A stretch of DNA of 64,000 nucleotides from Caldinitratiruptor microaerophilus (GTDB lineage: Bacteria > Bacillota > Sulfobacillia > Symbiobacteriales > ZC4RG38), in the NCBI RefSeq assembly GCF_025999835.1, contig NZ_AP025628.1:2728001-2792000 (forward strand), in the 5' to 3' direction. Under the pieces are notes generated by a model. It was not told the DNA's origin. It did not search any database and saw only the letters and a program-made list of their open reading frames with translations. Made by a program: the position numbers and the translations under genes. Position 1 is the first letter of the stretch. Every line of letters starts with the position of its first letter. Of the stretch, positions 1 through 8,259 are shown piece after piece.

Positions 1-1342
1 GGATCCCTGCCTCCTCCCGGTACTTGGCCACCGTCCGCCGGGAGATGCGGACGCCCTGGCGCGCCAGGGCCCGGGCGATCTCCTGGTCGCTCATCGGCCG
101 CAGGGGGTTCTCCGCCGCCACGAGGTCGGCGATGAGCCGCTTCACGCTCTCGGCCGAGATCCCTCCGTCGTGGCTCTCGACGCCGCTGGCGAAGAAGAAC
201 TTCAGCTCGAACAGGCCGTGCGGGGTCTGCACGTACTTGCCGGCGGTGGCCCGGGAGACCGTCGACTCGTGCACCCCGAGTTCTGCGGCGACCTGCCGCA
301 GCGTGAGGGGCTGGAGGTGCCGGGGCCCACGCTCGAAGAAGGGGCGCTGGAGCCGTACGATCGCCTCCGTGACCCGCAGGAGGGTCATCCGGCGCTGTTC
401 GATGCTCCGTAGCAGCCAGAGCGCGCTGTGAAGCTTGCGTTCGAGGAAGCTCCGCGTCTCGGGGTCGACGCCCGCCCCGGCGGCCAGCAGGCGCCGGTAG
501 GACGGGCTCAGGACCAGCCGGGCCGATGGCGCCTCGTTGACCAGGACCACGAAGTCGGGGCCGACCCGCTCCACCACGACGTCCGGATAGATGTAGCGGG
601 TGTCGCCCGGGCGGCCGAAGCGGCGCCCCGGCTTGGGGTCGAGGGCGCGCAGGGCGTCAGCGGCGCGCTGGACGGCGCCGGGGGTGACACCGAGGGCCTC
701 GGCGATCCGGCCGATCCGGCCCGCCGCCAGGTCGTTCAGGTGAGCGCGGATCAGGAGCGGCACCAGCGGGTTGCCGTCGCCCACGACCTCCCACTGCAGC
801 AGAAGACACTCCTCGAGGCTCCGGGCACCGACCCCGACCGGGTCGAGACCCTGCACCGTCCGCAGCGCCCGAAGAACCACCGGCAGCGGCTGTCCGCAGG
901 CAGCGGCCGCCTCCTCGAGGTCCAGCGTGAGGTAGCCGTTCTCGTCCAGGCTGTCGATGAGAAAGCGCGCCGCCGCGCGCTCCGGCGCGGGCAGGTCGAG
1001 GAGCCGGAGCTGGTCGTGCAGGTGCTCGTAGAGCGTCGGCGCGGGGGCGGCGAACCCCGCAGGGCCGTCCCCCTCGTCCTCGGTCCCCTCCGGCAGCGCG
1101 ACCTCGGGCTCCTGACCCAGGTAGTCCAGCCACTGCCGTACGAGGTCCGGACTTCCCGGTCCCGGCACCGGGTCGTCCCCGTCCTCCCGCACCTCCAGGA
1201 CGGGGTTCTCGAGGAGCTGCTGCTGGACGTACTGCTCGAGCTCGGCCACCGGCAACTGCAGGATCGCGAGGGCCTGGCGGAGCTCGGGAGTCATCAGAAG
1301 CTTCTGCTGCTGCTGAAGTGCAAGCTCGTACCCGAGCCGCAT
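1..1342 (-). CDS. rpoN: RNA polymerase sigma-54 factor (3' end cut by window edge)
   Basis: Sigma-54 recruits RNA polymerase to -24/-12 promoters, which open only with an AAA+ enhancer-binding activator. All 447 visible codons are open. The N-terminus has the Gln-rich activator-contact region (LALQQQQKLLMTPELRQAL, starting near residue 7). The C-terminal RpoN box that reads the -24 element is present at residues 434-443 as SRRTVAKYRE, so only the last few residues lie outside the window. The ATG start is preceded by a G-rich ribosome site and by a convincing sigma-A promoter. No enhancer-binding activator is encoded nearby. Identification is very secure. Confidence 0.95.
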   Translation of the reverse strand, partial: MRLGYELALQQQQKLLMTPELRQALAILQLPVAELEQYVQQQLLENPVLEVREDGDDPVPGPGSPDLVRQWLDYLGQEPEVALPEGTEDEGDGPAGFAAPAPTLYEHLHDQLRLLDLPAPERAAARFLIDSLDENGYLTLDLEEAAAACGQPLPVVLRALRTVQGLDPVGVGARSLEECLLLQWEVVGDGNPLVPLLIRAHLNDLAAGRIGRIAEALGVTPGAVQRAADALRALDPKPGRRFGRPGDTRYIYPDVVVERVGPDFVVLVNEAPSARLVLSPSYRRLLAAGAGVDPETRSFLERKLHSALWLLRSIEQRRMTLLRVTEAIVRLQRPFFERGPRHLQPLTLRQVAAELGVHESTVSRATAGKYVQTPHGLFELKFFFASGVESHDGGISAESVKRLIADLVAAENPLRPMSDQEIARALARQGVRISRRTVAKYREEAGI

Positions 1343-1383
1343 GGCGGGCGGACACCCCCCGGCTCACCCGCTGTCGCGTACCA

Positions 1384-1412
1384 ATTGTAAAGCGCATTCT
1401 CGGGCCAGTGAA
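1384..1412 (-). promoter_or_regulatory. Predicted sigma-A promoter of rpoN
   Basis: Read on the minus strand: -35 TTCACT, exactly 17 bases, -10 TACAAT. The predicted transcript start is about 35 bases upstream of the rpoN ATG. This AT-richer patch stands out from the surrounding GC-rich DNA. Confidence 0.6.
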
Positions 1413-1534
1413 GATTCGCCGCGGCGCGGGTGGTTTCCTCCGAGGCCTGCGCGCGGGCGCCCGCCCCGACCCCCACAAACGCCGCACGGCGGACGAACCC
1501 CCTCTGGCGGAAACCCGCGAAGGAGGCGAGCGCC

Positions 1535-3280
1535 GTGCGACTCCCGAGGCTCCTGACCCCCGTGCTGGCCCTCACGGTGGCGCTGGGCTCCATGGCCACC
1601 CCGGCCCTGGCCGCCCCCAAGGGCAAGGCGGTGGGGTACTGGAAACATGAGGGCCGCTTCTACATGCAGCAGTTCTTCGATCTTGGCGGCTACGACTGGG
1701 CCCTGCCGGGCATCGCCCGGATGGCAGCGTTCGGGCTGATGAAGGGCGTCGGGCAGGGGCAGTTCCAGCCGAACCGGCCCACCACCCGCCAGGAGGCCGT
1801 CGTGGTGGCCGTCCGCCTGATGGGCCGCGAGGACGAGGCGAAGGACGCAGGCCGGGTGACCGCCCGCGACCTGGCCGGGTACTTCACCGACGCGAACCGT
1901 ATCGCCGACTGGGCGCTCCCCTACGTGCTGGAGGCGGTGAAGCAGGAGATCGTGCCGGTGGCGGAGGACGGCCTGCTGCGGCCCCACGAACCCGCCTCCC
2001 GCCTCTGGGTCAGCGTGCTCCTGGTGCGGGCCCTCGGCCTGGAGGACGAGGCGGAGCAGGCCGCGGACGCCCGCCTCACCTTCCGCGACGCGGCGGCGAT
2101 CCCCGACCGGTACGTGGGCTATGTCGCGGTGGCGGTCCGCCGGGGGCTCGTCCTCGGTTACCCGGACGACACCTTCCGGCCCAACCAGCCGGTCACCCGG
2201 GCGGAGATGGCCCTGCTCCTCACCCGGACCGACGACCAGCTCGGCGACCTCGTCCCGGCGCGCCAGAACACGATCCGGGGGACCCTCAAGGCGGTGGACG
2301 CCGGTGACGGGGTCATCACCGTCGAGGCCCGAAGCGGCGAGCTGACGCTCGAGGTGGCGAGCAACGCGGCCATCTTCGTGGATGGGAAGCCCGCCGAGCT
2401 CGGCGACCTGGAGGCCGGGCTGGACGTCGTGATCGCCCTGAACCAGGACGCGGCGGTCCTCTACCTGGCCGCCCGCTCGGGCGTGACGAACCGGGACGAG
2501 GACACCCTGGAGGGGACAGTCACGGACCTGGAGCCGGCGACGAAGACCCGCCTGGCGTCGATCACGGTCGAGGACGCGCGCGGCCGTGACCACACCGTCC
2601 CGGTCGCCCCCGATGCGGAGATCGTGGACGCGGACCGCGAGGAGATCGACTTCGCCGACCTGCGGGAGGGCGACGAGGTCCGCGTCACGGTCCGGAGCGG
2701 CGTGGCGGTGAAGATCGAGGTCACGGAGCGGGCGGACGAAGCGACCGGGGTCTTCAAGGGCGTCATCCAGAACGTCGACGAGGCCACCTCCACCTCACCC
2801 GCCCGGATCGAGGTCAGGCTCCTGGACGCCGGTGGCGACCTGACCTCCCGGATCGAGACCTGGCCCGTCGCGCCGGACGCGACCATCCGGGACAGGAACG
2901 GGGACGACATCAAGTTCGACGACCTGGCGGAGGGCGACACGGTCCGCCTCGAGGTGCGCAACGGGATCGTGCTGGCGATCGAGGTCCTGGACGATCGCGA
3001 CGCTGCGGATGGAGACGGCGAGGAGCGCGCCGACACCCGGGAGGTCCGGGGCGTGCTGGTCTCCATCGCCACGGCACAGGGTAGCGGCCTCTCGTCCGTG
3101 ACGGTGGCCCTCATCGCCGGCGGCCGCGTGACGAACGACACCGAGACCTTCCTCGTGGCCCCCGGCGCCGGGATCCGGGACGAGGACGGCCGGCGGATCC
3201 GGCTCTCCGACCTGGACCTGGAGTCCACCGTCGAGCTCGAGGTGCGGCAGGGCGTCGCCGTCGAGATCCGGGTCCAGTAG
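1535..3280 (+). CDS. S-layer homology (SLH) domain protein with C-terminal beta-rich repeats
   Basis: A secreted cell-surface protein of 581 residues. The GTG start is chosen for its AAGGAGG site; it gives a basic N-terminus, hydrophobic core and ATPALA-A cleavage signal (cleavage near residue 26). Three SLH-like modules follow at about residues 50-98, 120-170 and 190-240; the third ends in the classical DDTFRPNQPVTRAEMA. SLH modules normally bind pyruvylated secondary cell-wall polymer. The remainder (about 250-581) is four tandem units of roughly 80 residues, each ending in a pattern like LREGDEVRVTVRSGVAVKIEV. They resemble DUF5666-like beta-barrel repeats, an inference from pattern only. 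The adhesive or structural role is unknown. Confidence 0.88.
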   Translation: MRLPRLLTPVLALTVALGSMATPALAAPKGKAVGYWKHEGRFYMQQFFDLGGYDWALPGIARMAAFGLMKGVGQGQFQPNRPTTRQEAVVVAVRLMGREDEAKDAGRVTARDLAGYFTDANRIADWALPYVLEAVKQEIVPVAEDGLLRPHEPASRLWVSVLLVRALGLEDEAEQAADARLTFRDAAAIPDRYVGYVAVAVRRGLVLGYPDDTFRPNQPVTRAEMALLLTRTDDQLGDLVPARQNTIRGTLKAVDAGDGVITVEARSGELTLEVASNAAIFVDGKPAELGDLEAGLDVVIALNQDAAVLYLAARSGVTNRDEDTLEGTVTDLEPATKTRLASITVEDARGRDHTVPVAPDAEIVDADREEIDFADLREGDEVRVTVRSGVAVKIEVTERADEATGVFKGVIQNVDEATSTSPARIEVRLLDAGGDLTSRIETWPVAPDATIRDRNGDDIKFDDLAEGDTVRLEVRNGIVLAIEVLDDRDAADGDGEERADTREVRGVLVSIATAQGSGLSSVTVALIAGGRVTNDTETFLVAPGAGIRDEDGRRIRLSDLDLESTVELEVRQGVAVEIRVQ

Positions 3281-3292
3281 GGTGGGACCGGG

Positions 3293-3490
3293 TCAGCCGC
3301 AACCCTGGGGCTCGGCCTCCGGAAGCCGCCGCGGAGGCGGCGTGCGGTACGGACTCTGCCGCTCCTCCGGCGGCACGGCGACCTCCGGCTCCTGCTCCCA
3401 CTCACCCGGTACCTGAGGCAGCACCCGCCGCTCGGGCGGGCCGGTGAACTCGGGCGCCGGACCGGGGAAGCCGTCGGGTCCTCGGACCAC
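3293..3490 (-). CDS. Small proline-rich hypothetical protein
   Basis: An open frame of 65 codons, rich in Pro, Glu and Arg, with no recognisable domain, signal peptide or membrane segment. The GTG start is chosen because a GAGGAG site lies 8 bases upstream; another in-frame GTG three codons earlier is too close to that site. It lies downstream of glnA on the same strand, separated by a strong hairpin. High GC makes spurious frames common here, so this is only a plausible gene. Confidence 0.4.
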   Translation of the reverse strand: MVRGPDGFPGPAPEFTGPPERRVLPQVPGEWEQEPEVAVPPEERQSPYRTPPPRRLPEAEPQGCG

Positions 3491-3551
3491 GGCGATCACT
3501 CCTCACATGGGCCTGCCCCTAGTATCCGCGGGCTTCGCTCCCGTAGCCGCG

Positions 3552-3596
3552 CCGCGCGGCAGGACCCCACCGGACGGGTGGGGTCCTGCCGCGCGG
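3552..3596 (-). terminator. Perfect 18-bp hairpin downstream of glnA
   Basis: Two 18-base arms (3552-3569 and 3579-3596) pair without mismatch around a 9-base loop, 17 bases past the glnA stop. No T-run follows on the minus strand, so it may need Rho or act as a transcript-stabilising 3' end. The position fits termination of glnRA. Confidence 0.6.
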
Positions 3597-3613
3597 ACGG
3601 CCATGAGCGACCG

Positions 3614-5062
3614 TCAGGCGTCGAAGAACAGGGCGAACTCGGCCGGGTGCGGGCGGAGCCGGACGGCGTCGGCCTCTTCTCGCTTGAGGTCGACCCAGGT
3701 CTCGAGGAACTCCTCGGTGAACACGCCGCCCCGCAGGAGGAACTCGTGGTCCTCCTCGAGGTGCCGCAGGGACTCCTCCAGGCTGGCGGGAACGCTGCGG
3801 ATGCGGGCCCGCTCCTCGCCGTCCAGCTTGTAGATGTTCTTGTCGATGGGGCCGTACCCCAGGGCGACGGGGTCGATCCCGTTCATGATGCCGTCCAGGC
3901 CGGCCATGAGCATCGCCGCGAAGGCCAGGTACGGGTTCGCCGTGGCGTCGGGCGTCCGGAACTCGATGCGCGCGGAGCGGGGCGAGGCGATCGAGATCGG
4001 GATCCGCACGGCGGCCGACCGGTTCCCCTTCGAGAACACGAGGTTGACGGGGGCCTCGTAGCCCGGAACCAGGCGGCGGTAGCTGTTCGTGGTGGGGTTG
4101 GTGAAGGCCGTGAGGGCAGGGGCGTGGTAGAGGATGCCGCCGATGTAGTGCAGGGCGAGCTGGCTGAGGTGGCCGTACCCGTTCTCGTCCCAGAAGAGGT
4201 TCGTGCCATTCTGCGACAGCGACTGGTGCACGTGCATGCCGGAACCGTTGTCGCCGTAGAGCGGCTTGGGCATGAAGGTGGCCGTCTTGCCGTGGCGGCG
4301 GGCCACGTTGCGGACGATGTACTTGTACGCCATCACGTTGTCGGCGGTCTGCACCAGCGATCCGGCGGCGAAGTTGATCTCGGCCTGGCCGGCCGTTGCC
4401 ACCTCGTGGTGGTGGCGCTCGACCCGGATCCCGGCCCGCTGCAGTTCGTCGCACATCTCGGTGCGCAGGTCCGTCATCGTGTCCGTCGGCGCCACGGGGA
4501 AGTAGCCCTGCTTGTGCCGGACCTGGTACCCGTTGCCCCCGGGCCGGCCGGTGTTCCAGGCCGCCTCGGCGGAGTCGACCAGGTGGAACGCCTCGTTGGG
4601 GCCGAGCCCGAACCGCACCTCGTCGAACACGAAGAACTCGAGCTCCGGGCCCCACCAGGACTGGTCGGCGATGCCGGTCTCCCGCAGGTACGCCTCCGCC
4701 TTCTGGGCGATGAAGCGGGGATCGCGCTCGTAGCGATCCCGGGCGCCCGGCAGGTACACGTCGCAGGCGATCGCCAGCGTCGGGGCAGCCGTGAACGGGT
4801 CCACGAACGCAGCGGCGGGGTCGGGCATCATCACCATGTCCGACTCCTCGATGCCCCGGAACCCGCGCACGCTCGAGCCGTCGAAGGGGACGCCGCGGCG
4901 GAAGGTGTCGAGGTCGACCTCGGCAGCCGGCACGGTCACGTGCTGCCACTGGCCGGGCAGGTCGACGAGGCGGAAGTCCACGTAGGCGATGCCGCGCTCC
5001 CGGATGAACTCGAGGACCTTCTCCGCAGTCCAGGTGCCAGGCGTCAACACCTCGGGCGTCAA
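3614..5062 (-). CDS. glnA: Glutamine synthetase, type I
   Basis: Makes glutamine from glutamate, ammonia and ATP; a cytoplasmic dodecamer in this family. The product is 482 residues. Recognisable motifs include the WWGPELEFFVF metal-binding segment, NGSGMHVHQSL of the ATP site, the NRSAAVRIP loop and EFRTPDATANPYLAFAAMLMAG. The TTG start follows AAAGGAG by 8-9 bases. It is the second gene of a glnR-glnA operon, so repression by GlnR under nitrogen excess is expected. The C-terminus carries NIYKLD with Tyr411 where beta-type enzymes have the adenylylated NLYDLP tyrosine, and the length also suits a beta-like form rather than the shorter Bacillus alpha form. Confidence 0.95.
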   Translation of the reverse strand: MTPEVLTPGTWTAEKVLEFIRERGIAYVDFRLVDLPGQWQHVTVPAAEVDLDTFRRGVPFDGSSVRGFRGIEESDMVMMPDPAAAFVDPFTAAPTLAIACDVYLPGARDRYERDPRFIAQKAEAYLRETGIADQSWWGPELEFFVFDEVRFGLGPNEAFHLVDSAEAAWNTGRPGGNGYQVRHKQGYFPVAPTDTMTDLRTEMCDELQRAGIRVERHHHEVATAGQAEINFAAGSLVQTADNVMAYKYIVRNVARRHGKTATFMPKPLYGDNGSGMHVHQSLSQNGTNLFWDENGYGHLSQLALHYIGGILYHAPALTAFTNPTTNSYRRLVPGYEAPVNLVFSKGNRSAAVRIPISIASPRSARIEFRTPDATANPYLAFAAMLMAGLDGIMNGIDPVALGYGPIDKNIYKLDGEERARIRSVPASLEESLRHLEEDHEFLLRGGVFTEEFLETWVDLKREEADAVRLRPHPAEFALFFDA

Positions 5063-5163
5063 GGCGGCCACTCCTTTCCCCGGGTCACCCCGGCCCGCCA
5101 GGGCGCTGCCGGAACCGGCAAGCCGGCGGGGCATTTTGTGAATTCAGTCGCATGAGGGTCCAG

Positions 5164-5184
5164 GAGCCGGCCGGGAGCCGGCTC
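5164..5184 (-). other. Hairpin in the glnR-glnA intergenic region
   Basis: Inverted repeat GAGCCGGC / GCCGGCTC with a 5-base loop, between the glnR stop and the glnA start. No T-run follows. It could trim or attenuate the glnRA transcript; function is not established. Confidence 0.35.
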
Positions 5185-5209
5185 AAGGCCCGGTTCCGTC
5201 GCGCGAAGT

Positions 5210-5578
5210 TCAGTCGCGGTCCCTGTCGATGAGCCGCAAGAGTTCGGCGCGGTGGGTGAGCGGGTACAGGCTGGTCACGCGTGGGGCGAGCCCCACGCGC
5301 TCGGCCGCCTCGGCCGGATCACGGGCCCGCCGGCGGGCCTCCCGGGCGGCCAGGTAGTGCTTGGCCCGCTGTAGCGTCATGCCGTCGGCCAGGAGGCGCT
5401 TGATCTCCTTCAGCAGGGCGATGTCCGCCTCGGAGTAGAGCCGCTGGCGCCCCTTAGTCCGGGCCGGCCGGATGAGCCCCTGCTGCTCCCAGTACCGGAT
5501 CTGGCGGCTCGTGAGACCGGTGAGGCGTTCCGCCACCCCCATCGAGTACACCGGCGCCGTGCTGAGCTCACGTTCCAC
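5210..5578 (-). CDS. glnR: GlnR-type MerR-family nitrogen regulator
   Basis: A 122-residue one-domain MerR protein. The winged-helix part reads YSMGVAERLTGLTSRQIRYWEQQGLI, then RQRLYSEADIALLKEIKRLLADGMTLQRAK, matching the GlnR/TnrA layout. The GTG start follows GAGGAGG by 7 bases. In Bacillus, GlnR is activated through feedback-inhibited glutamine synthetase and represses glnRA. Here the next gene is glnA, and two perfect GlnR/TnrA-type boxes flank its own promoter, making autorepression very likely. The C-terminal tail, which controls dimerisation in Bacillus GlnR, is present but diverged. Confidence 0.9.
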   Translation of the reverse strand: MERELSTAPVYSMGVAERLTGLTSRQIRYWEQQGLIRPARTKGRQRLYSEADIALLKEIKRLLADGMTLQRAKHYLAAREARRRARDPAEAAERVGLAPRVTSLYPLTHRAELLRLIDRDRD

Positions 5579-5607
5579 GGCTTCGACCTCCTCGCCACGC
5601 CGGCCCT

Positions 5608-5624
5608 TGTCAACTTTGTTAACA
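5608..5624 (-). promoter_or_regulatory. GlnR box, downstream operator
   Basis: Minus strand TGTTAACAAAGTTGACA is an exact match to the GlnR/TnrA consensus TGTNA-N7-TNACA. It lies at about +13 to +29 of the predicted glnRA transcript, a roadblock position. Confidence 0.85.
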
Positions 5625-5642
5625 ACGGCCCGATTCGTCCCC

Positions 5643-5671
5643 ACTATACGAGGCGCATCCCGCCGCGTCAA
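5643..5671 (-). promoter_or_regulatory. Sigma-A promoter of glnRA
   Basis: Minus strand -35 TTGACG, 17-base spacer, -10 TATAGT. Predicted start near base 5636, leaving a leader of about 57 bases before the glnR GTG. GlnR boxes sit just upstream of the -35 and just downstream of the start. Confidence 0.8.
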
Positions 5672-5676
5672 GGTTT

Positions 5677-5693
5677 TGTCAGATTTCCTTACA
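5677..5693 (-). promoter_or_regulatory. GlnR box, upstream operator
   Basis: Minus strand TGTAAGGAAATCTGACA is a second exact TGTNA-N7-TNACA match, at about -41 to -57, abutting the -35 hexamer. Box centres are 69 bases apart. Confidence 0.85.
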
Positions 5694-5708
5694 GATGGCC
5701 CCCCTTCC

Positions 5709-6539
5709 CTAGTCGCTTTCCTCGCGCAGCCGCCCGGCCGCCGCAAGAAACCGCACGGTGCGCGGGTCGGCCGGGCGTTCGAAGAAGCGCACCGTGTCGG
5801 CACACTCGACCAGTTCGCCCCCGATCAGGAGCGCGACGCGGTCCGCCAGCCGGCGGGCCTGATCCAGGTCGTGGGTGACGAGCACCAGGGTGTGCCGGCC
5901 CCGGAGCCCGGCGAGAAGGCGCTCCAGAAGCCCGGCGGAGGACGGGTCGAGGGCGGAGGTGGGCTCGTCCAGGAGGAGTACCTCGGGCTCGAGCGCCAGC
6001 GCACGGGCCAGGCACAGCCGCTGCTGCTGGCCGCCGGACAGGTCGGAGGCCGGACGGCCGAGGCGGCGGCGGACCTCGTCCCAGAGCCCGGCGCGGCGCA
6101 GGGCCCGCTCGGCGATCGCCTGCAGGCGCTCCGGGTCCCGGATTCCCCACAGCCGCGGCCCGAACGTGACATTGTCGGCGATGCTGCCGGGCAGGGGCAC
6201 CGGCCGCTGCATGACCATGCCGACGCGCCGGCGCACGGCTGCCGGGTCCACGCCGCGGGCGTAGATGTCCTCCCCGTCCAGGAGCACCCGGCCCGCCACC
6301 CGGACTGCCGGGTTCAGGTCGTGCAGGCGGTTCAGGCAGCGGAGGAGGGTGGACTTGCCGCAGCCCGACGGCCCCACCAGGGCCAGGATCTCCCCGGGAG
6401 CGACCTCGAGGGAGATGCCGCGCAGCGCCCGGGCGGTCCCGTACCACACGCTGAGCCCCACCACCCGGATCCCCGGGGGCCGGCCCGGCGCGGCGGGCGG
6501 CTCCTCCCCCCGCCTCACCGGCCCCGGGCGCCGCTCCAC
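5709..6539 (-). CDS. pstB: Phosphate ABC transporter ATP-binding protein
   Basis: The 276-residue ATPase that powers high-affinity phosphate import with PstC and PstA. Walker A GPSGCGKST is at residues 56-64, followed by a Q-loop region, signature LSGGQQQR, Walker B VLLLDEPTSALD and the switch histidine in LVTHD. The GTG start, behind GGGAGGG, overlaps the end of pstA by 25 bases. It has a Pro/Arg-rich N-terminal extension of about 22 residues before the canonical domain, so a later start cannot be excluded. It is the last gene of pstSCAB; no phoU follows. Confidence 0.92.
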   Translation of the reverse strand: MERRPGPVRRGEEPPAAPGRPPGIRVVGLSVWYGTARALRGISLEVAPGEILALVGPSGCGKSTLLRCLNRLHDLNPAVRVAGRVLLDGEDIYARGVDPAAVRRRVGMVMQRPVPLPGSIADNVTFGPRLWGIRDPERLQAIAERALRRAGLWDEVRRRLGRPASDLSGGQQQRLCLARALALEPEVLLLDEPTSALDPSSAGLLERLLAGLRGRHTLVLVTHDLDQARRLADRVALLIGGELVECADTVRFFERPADPRTVRFLAAAGRLREESD

Positions 6540-7402
6540 CGGCGTCCCTCCCCCCGACGACCCTGCCGGCGCCCGAGCCACGTGGCCGCCAGGTCCAGGC
6601 CGGCGGTGAGGATCACCAGCACGAGCGCCGCCGCGTGCAGGCGGTCCTGCGGGAGGCCGGGGACCTGGGTCGCCGCGGCGTAGACGTGATAGGACAGGAC
6701 CATGGTCCGCTCGCGCGGGTCGAGGGTCGGGCCGGGGCGCCACAGGGCGGCGGCGGTGTAAAGGAGCGGCGCGACCTCCCCCGCCACCCGGGCGAAGGCG
6801 AGCACCGCCCCCGTGAGGATCGTCCCCGCGGCGGCGGGAAGGACGGCGTGCCGCACCACCTGCCAGCGCGTGGCCCCGAGCGCGGCGGCGGCCTCCCGCA
6901 CTTCCGCCGGGACGGCCCGCAGGGCCTCCTCCGACGCCGCGACCACGAGCGGCAGCGCCAGGAGAGCCAGGGTGAGGCTGCCCGCGAGCACCGAGACGTC
7001 CAGCCCGAGCCCCCCCACCACCGCCGCCATGCCGAAGAGCCCCAGGACGGCGGCCGGCACGGCGCCCACGGCGGCGACGCCGGCGCGCAGGAGCCGGGTC
7101 ACGGGCCCGGGCGGGGCGTACTCGACAAGGTAGACGGCCGCCCCCACCCCCACTGGGACGGCAACCGCCACGGCCCCGCCGGACAGCATGACGCTCCCCC
7201 ACAGGGCGGGCCCGATCCCGCCCCGCCGCAGGAAGTCGGCCGGAGCCCCCACCAGGAAGTCCAGGTCCACCGCGGGCAGACCCCGGGCCACGAGCAGCCC
7301 CAGGATGGCCAGAGCGGGGAGCGCGGAGAGCACCAGCCCGAGGGCCAGGGCCGTCTGCCCGAGCCGCCCGGCCCGCCGCCGGCCGCCGAGCCCCGGTCTC
7401 AC
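6515..7402 (-). CDS. pstA: Phosphate ABC transporter permease PstA
   Basis: Integral membrane subunit of 295 residues with about six hydrophobic segments. The cytoplasmic coupling motif EALRAVPAEVREAAAALGATRWQ that docks onto PstB is clear, with LSYHVYAAATQVPG near the C-terminus, a region typical of PstA. The GTG start follows AGGAGG and overlaps the pstC stop as GTGA, implying translational coupling. Partner of PstC in the channel. Confidence 0.92.
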   Translation of the reverse strand: MRPGLGGRRRAGRLGQTALALGLVLSALPALAILGLLVARGLPAVDLDFLVGAPADFLRRGGIGPALWGSVMLSGGAVAVAVPVGVGAAVYLVEYAPPGPVTRLLRAGVAAVGAVPAAVLGLFGMAAVVGGLGLDVSVLAGSLTLALLALPLVVAASEEALRAVPAEVREAAAALGATRWQVVRHAVLPAAAGTILTGAVLAFARVAGEVAPLLYTAAALWRPGPTLDPRERTMVLSYHVYAAATQVPGLPQDRLHAAALVLVILTAGLDLAATWLGRRQGRRGEGRRWSGARGR

Positions 7403-8259
7403 GCGCCTTCCCTCCTGAGCCACCAGCGGCCCGCCGCGGCGTGAAGGAGGAGCCCGATGGCCAGGAGCACGAGGCCGAGGGCGAAGAGCGACTGGCGGTG
7501 CAGGCTGCCCGCGGGCGCCTCGCCCATCTCCCAGGCGATGGCGGCGCTGAGCGGCTCCACCCCGCGCAGGAGGCCGGGGGCATCCGGCCGGCTGCCGGCG
7601 ACCATCAGCACGACCATGGTCTCCCCCGCCGCGCGGGCGGCGGCGAGCGCGGCGACGGCCCGCAGGCCGGGAGCACCCGCCGGCAGCACCGCCCGCACGG
7701 CCACCTCCCAGGGCGTGGCCCCCAGGGACGCGGCCGCCTCGCGCAGGGCCTGGGGCACCTCGCGCAGGACGCCGGCGGCCAGCAGGGTGTACGTGGGGAG
7801 GACGACGGCGGCCAGGCACAGGCCAGCGGCGAGGGCCGTGTGTCCGTCGGGCAGACCCAGGAACGCGGCCAGCGCCGGCGCCACGTAGGTGCGCCCCATC
7901 AGGCCGATCACCACCGGCGGCAGGGCGGCGGCCGTCCGCAGCGCGACGTGACCTGCGCCCTTGAGGGGGCCAGGCGGCCCCTCGGAGAGGTAGAGGGCCG
8001 CCAGGGTTCCGACGGGCAGCGCCACGGCCATCGCCACCCCGGTGGTGAGAAGCGTCCCGGCGAGGAGGGGCAGCACCCCGAAGCGGGCGACCGGCGCCCG
8101 CGGAGCCCAGGCCGTCCCCAGCAGGAACTCCCGCAGGCCCACCGCGCGCAGGAACCCGGCGCTCTCCGACAGGAGGTACGCCGGGACGAGCAGCAGGAGG
8201 AAGGCGCCCAGCCACCCGCACGCCCGTACCGCCAGTTCGGCGGCCCGCTCCGCCCTCAC
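7399..8259 (-). CDS. pstC: Phosphate ABC transporter permease PstC
   Basis: Membrane subunit of 286 residues with about six helices and the coupling motif VPQALREAAASLGATPWE followed by VLPAGAPGL. The segment AARAAGETMVVLMVAG is characteristic of PstC. GTG start behind GGGGGGAGG, with a GTGA overlap with the pstS stop. Its position second in the operon and its pairing with PstA support the name. Confidence 0.92.
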   Translation of the reverse strand: MRAERAAELAVRACGWLGAFLLLLVPAYLLSESAGFLRAVGLREFLLGTAWAPRAPVARFGVLPLLAGTLLTTGVAMAVALPVGTLAALYLSEGPPGPLKGAGHVALRTAAALPPVVIGLMGRTYVAPALAAFLGLPDGHTALAAGLCLAAVVLPTYTLLAAGVLREVPQALREAAASLGATPWEVAVRAVLPAGAPGLRAVAALAAARAAGETMVVLMVAGSRPDAPGLLRGVEPLSAAIAWEMGEAPAGSLHRQSLFALGLVLLAIGLLLHAAAGRWWLRREGA

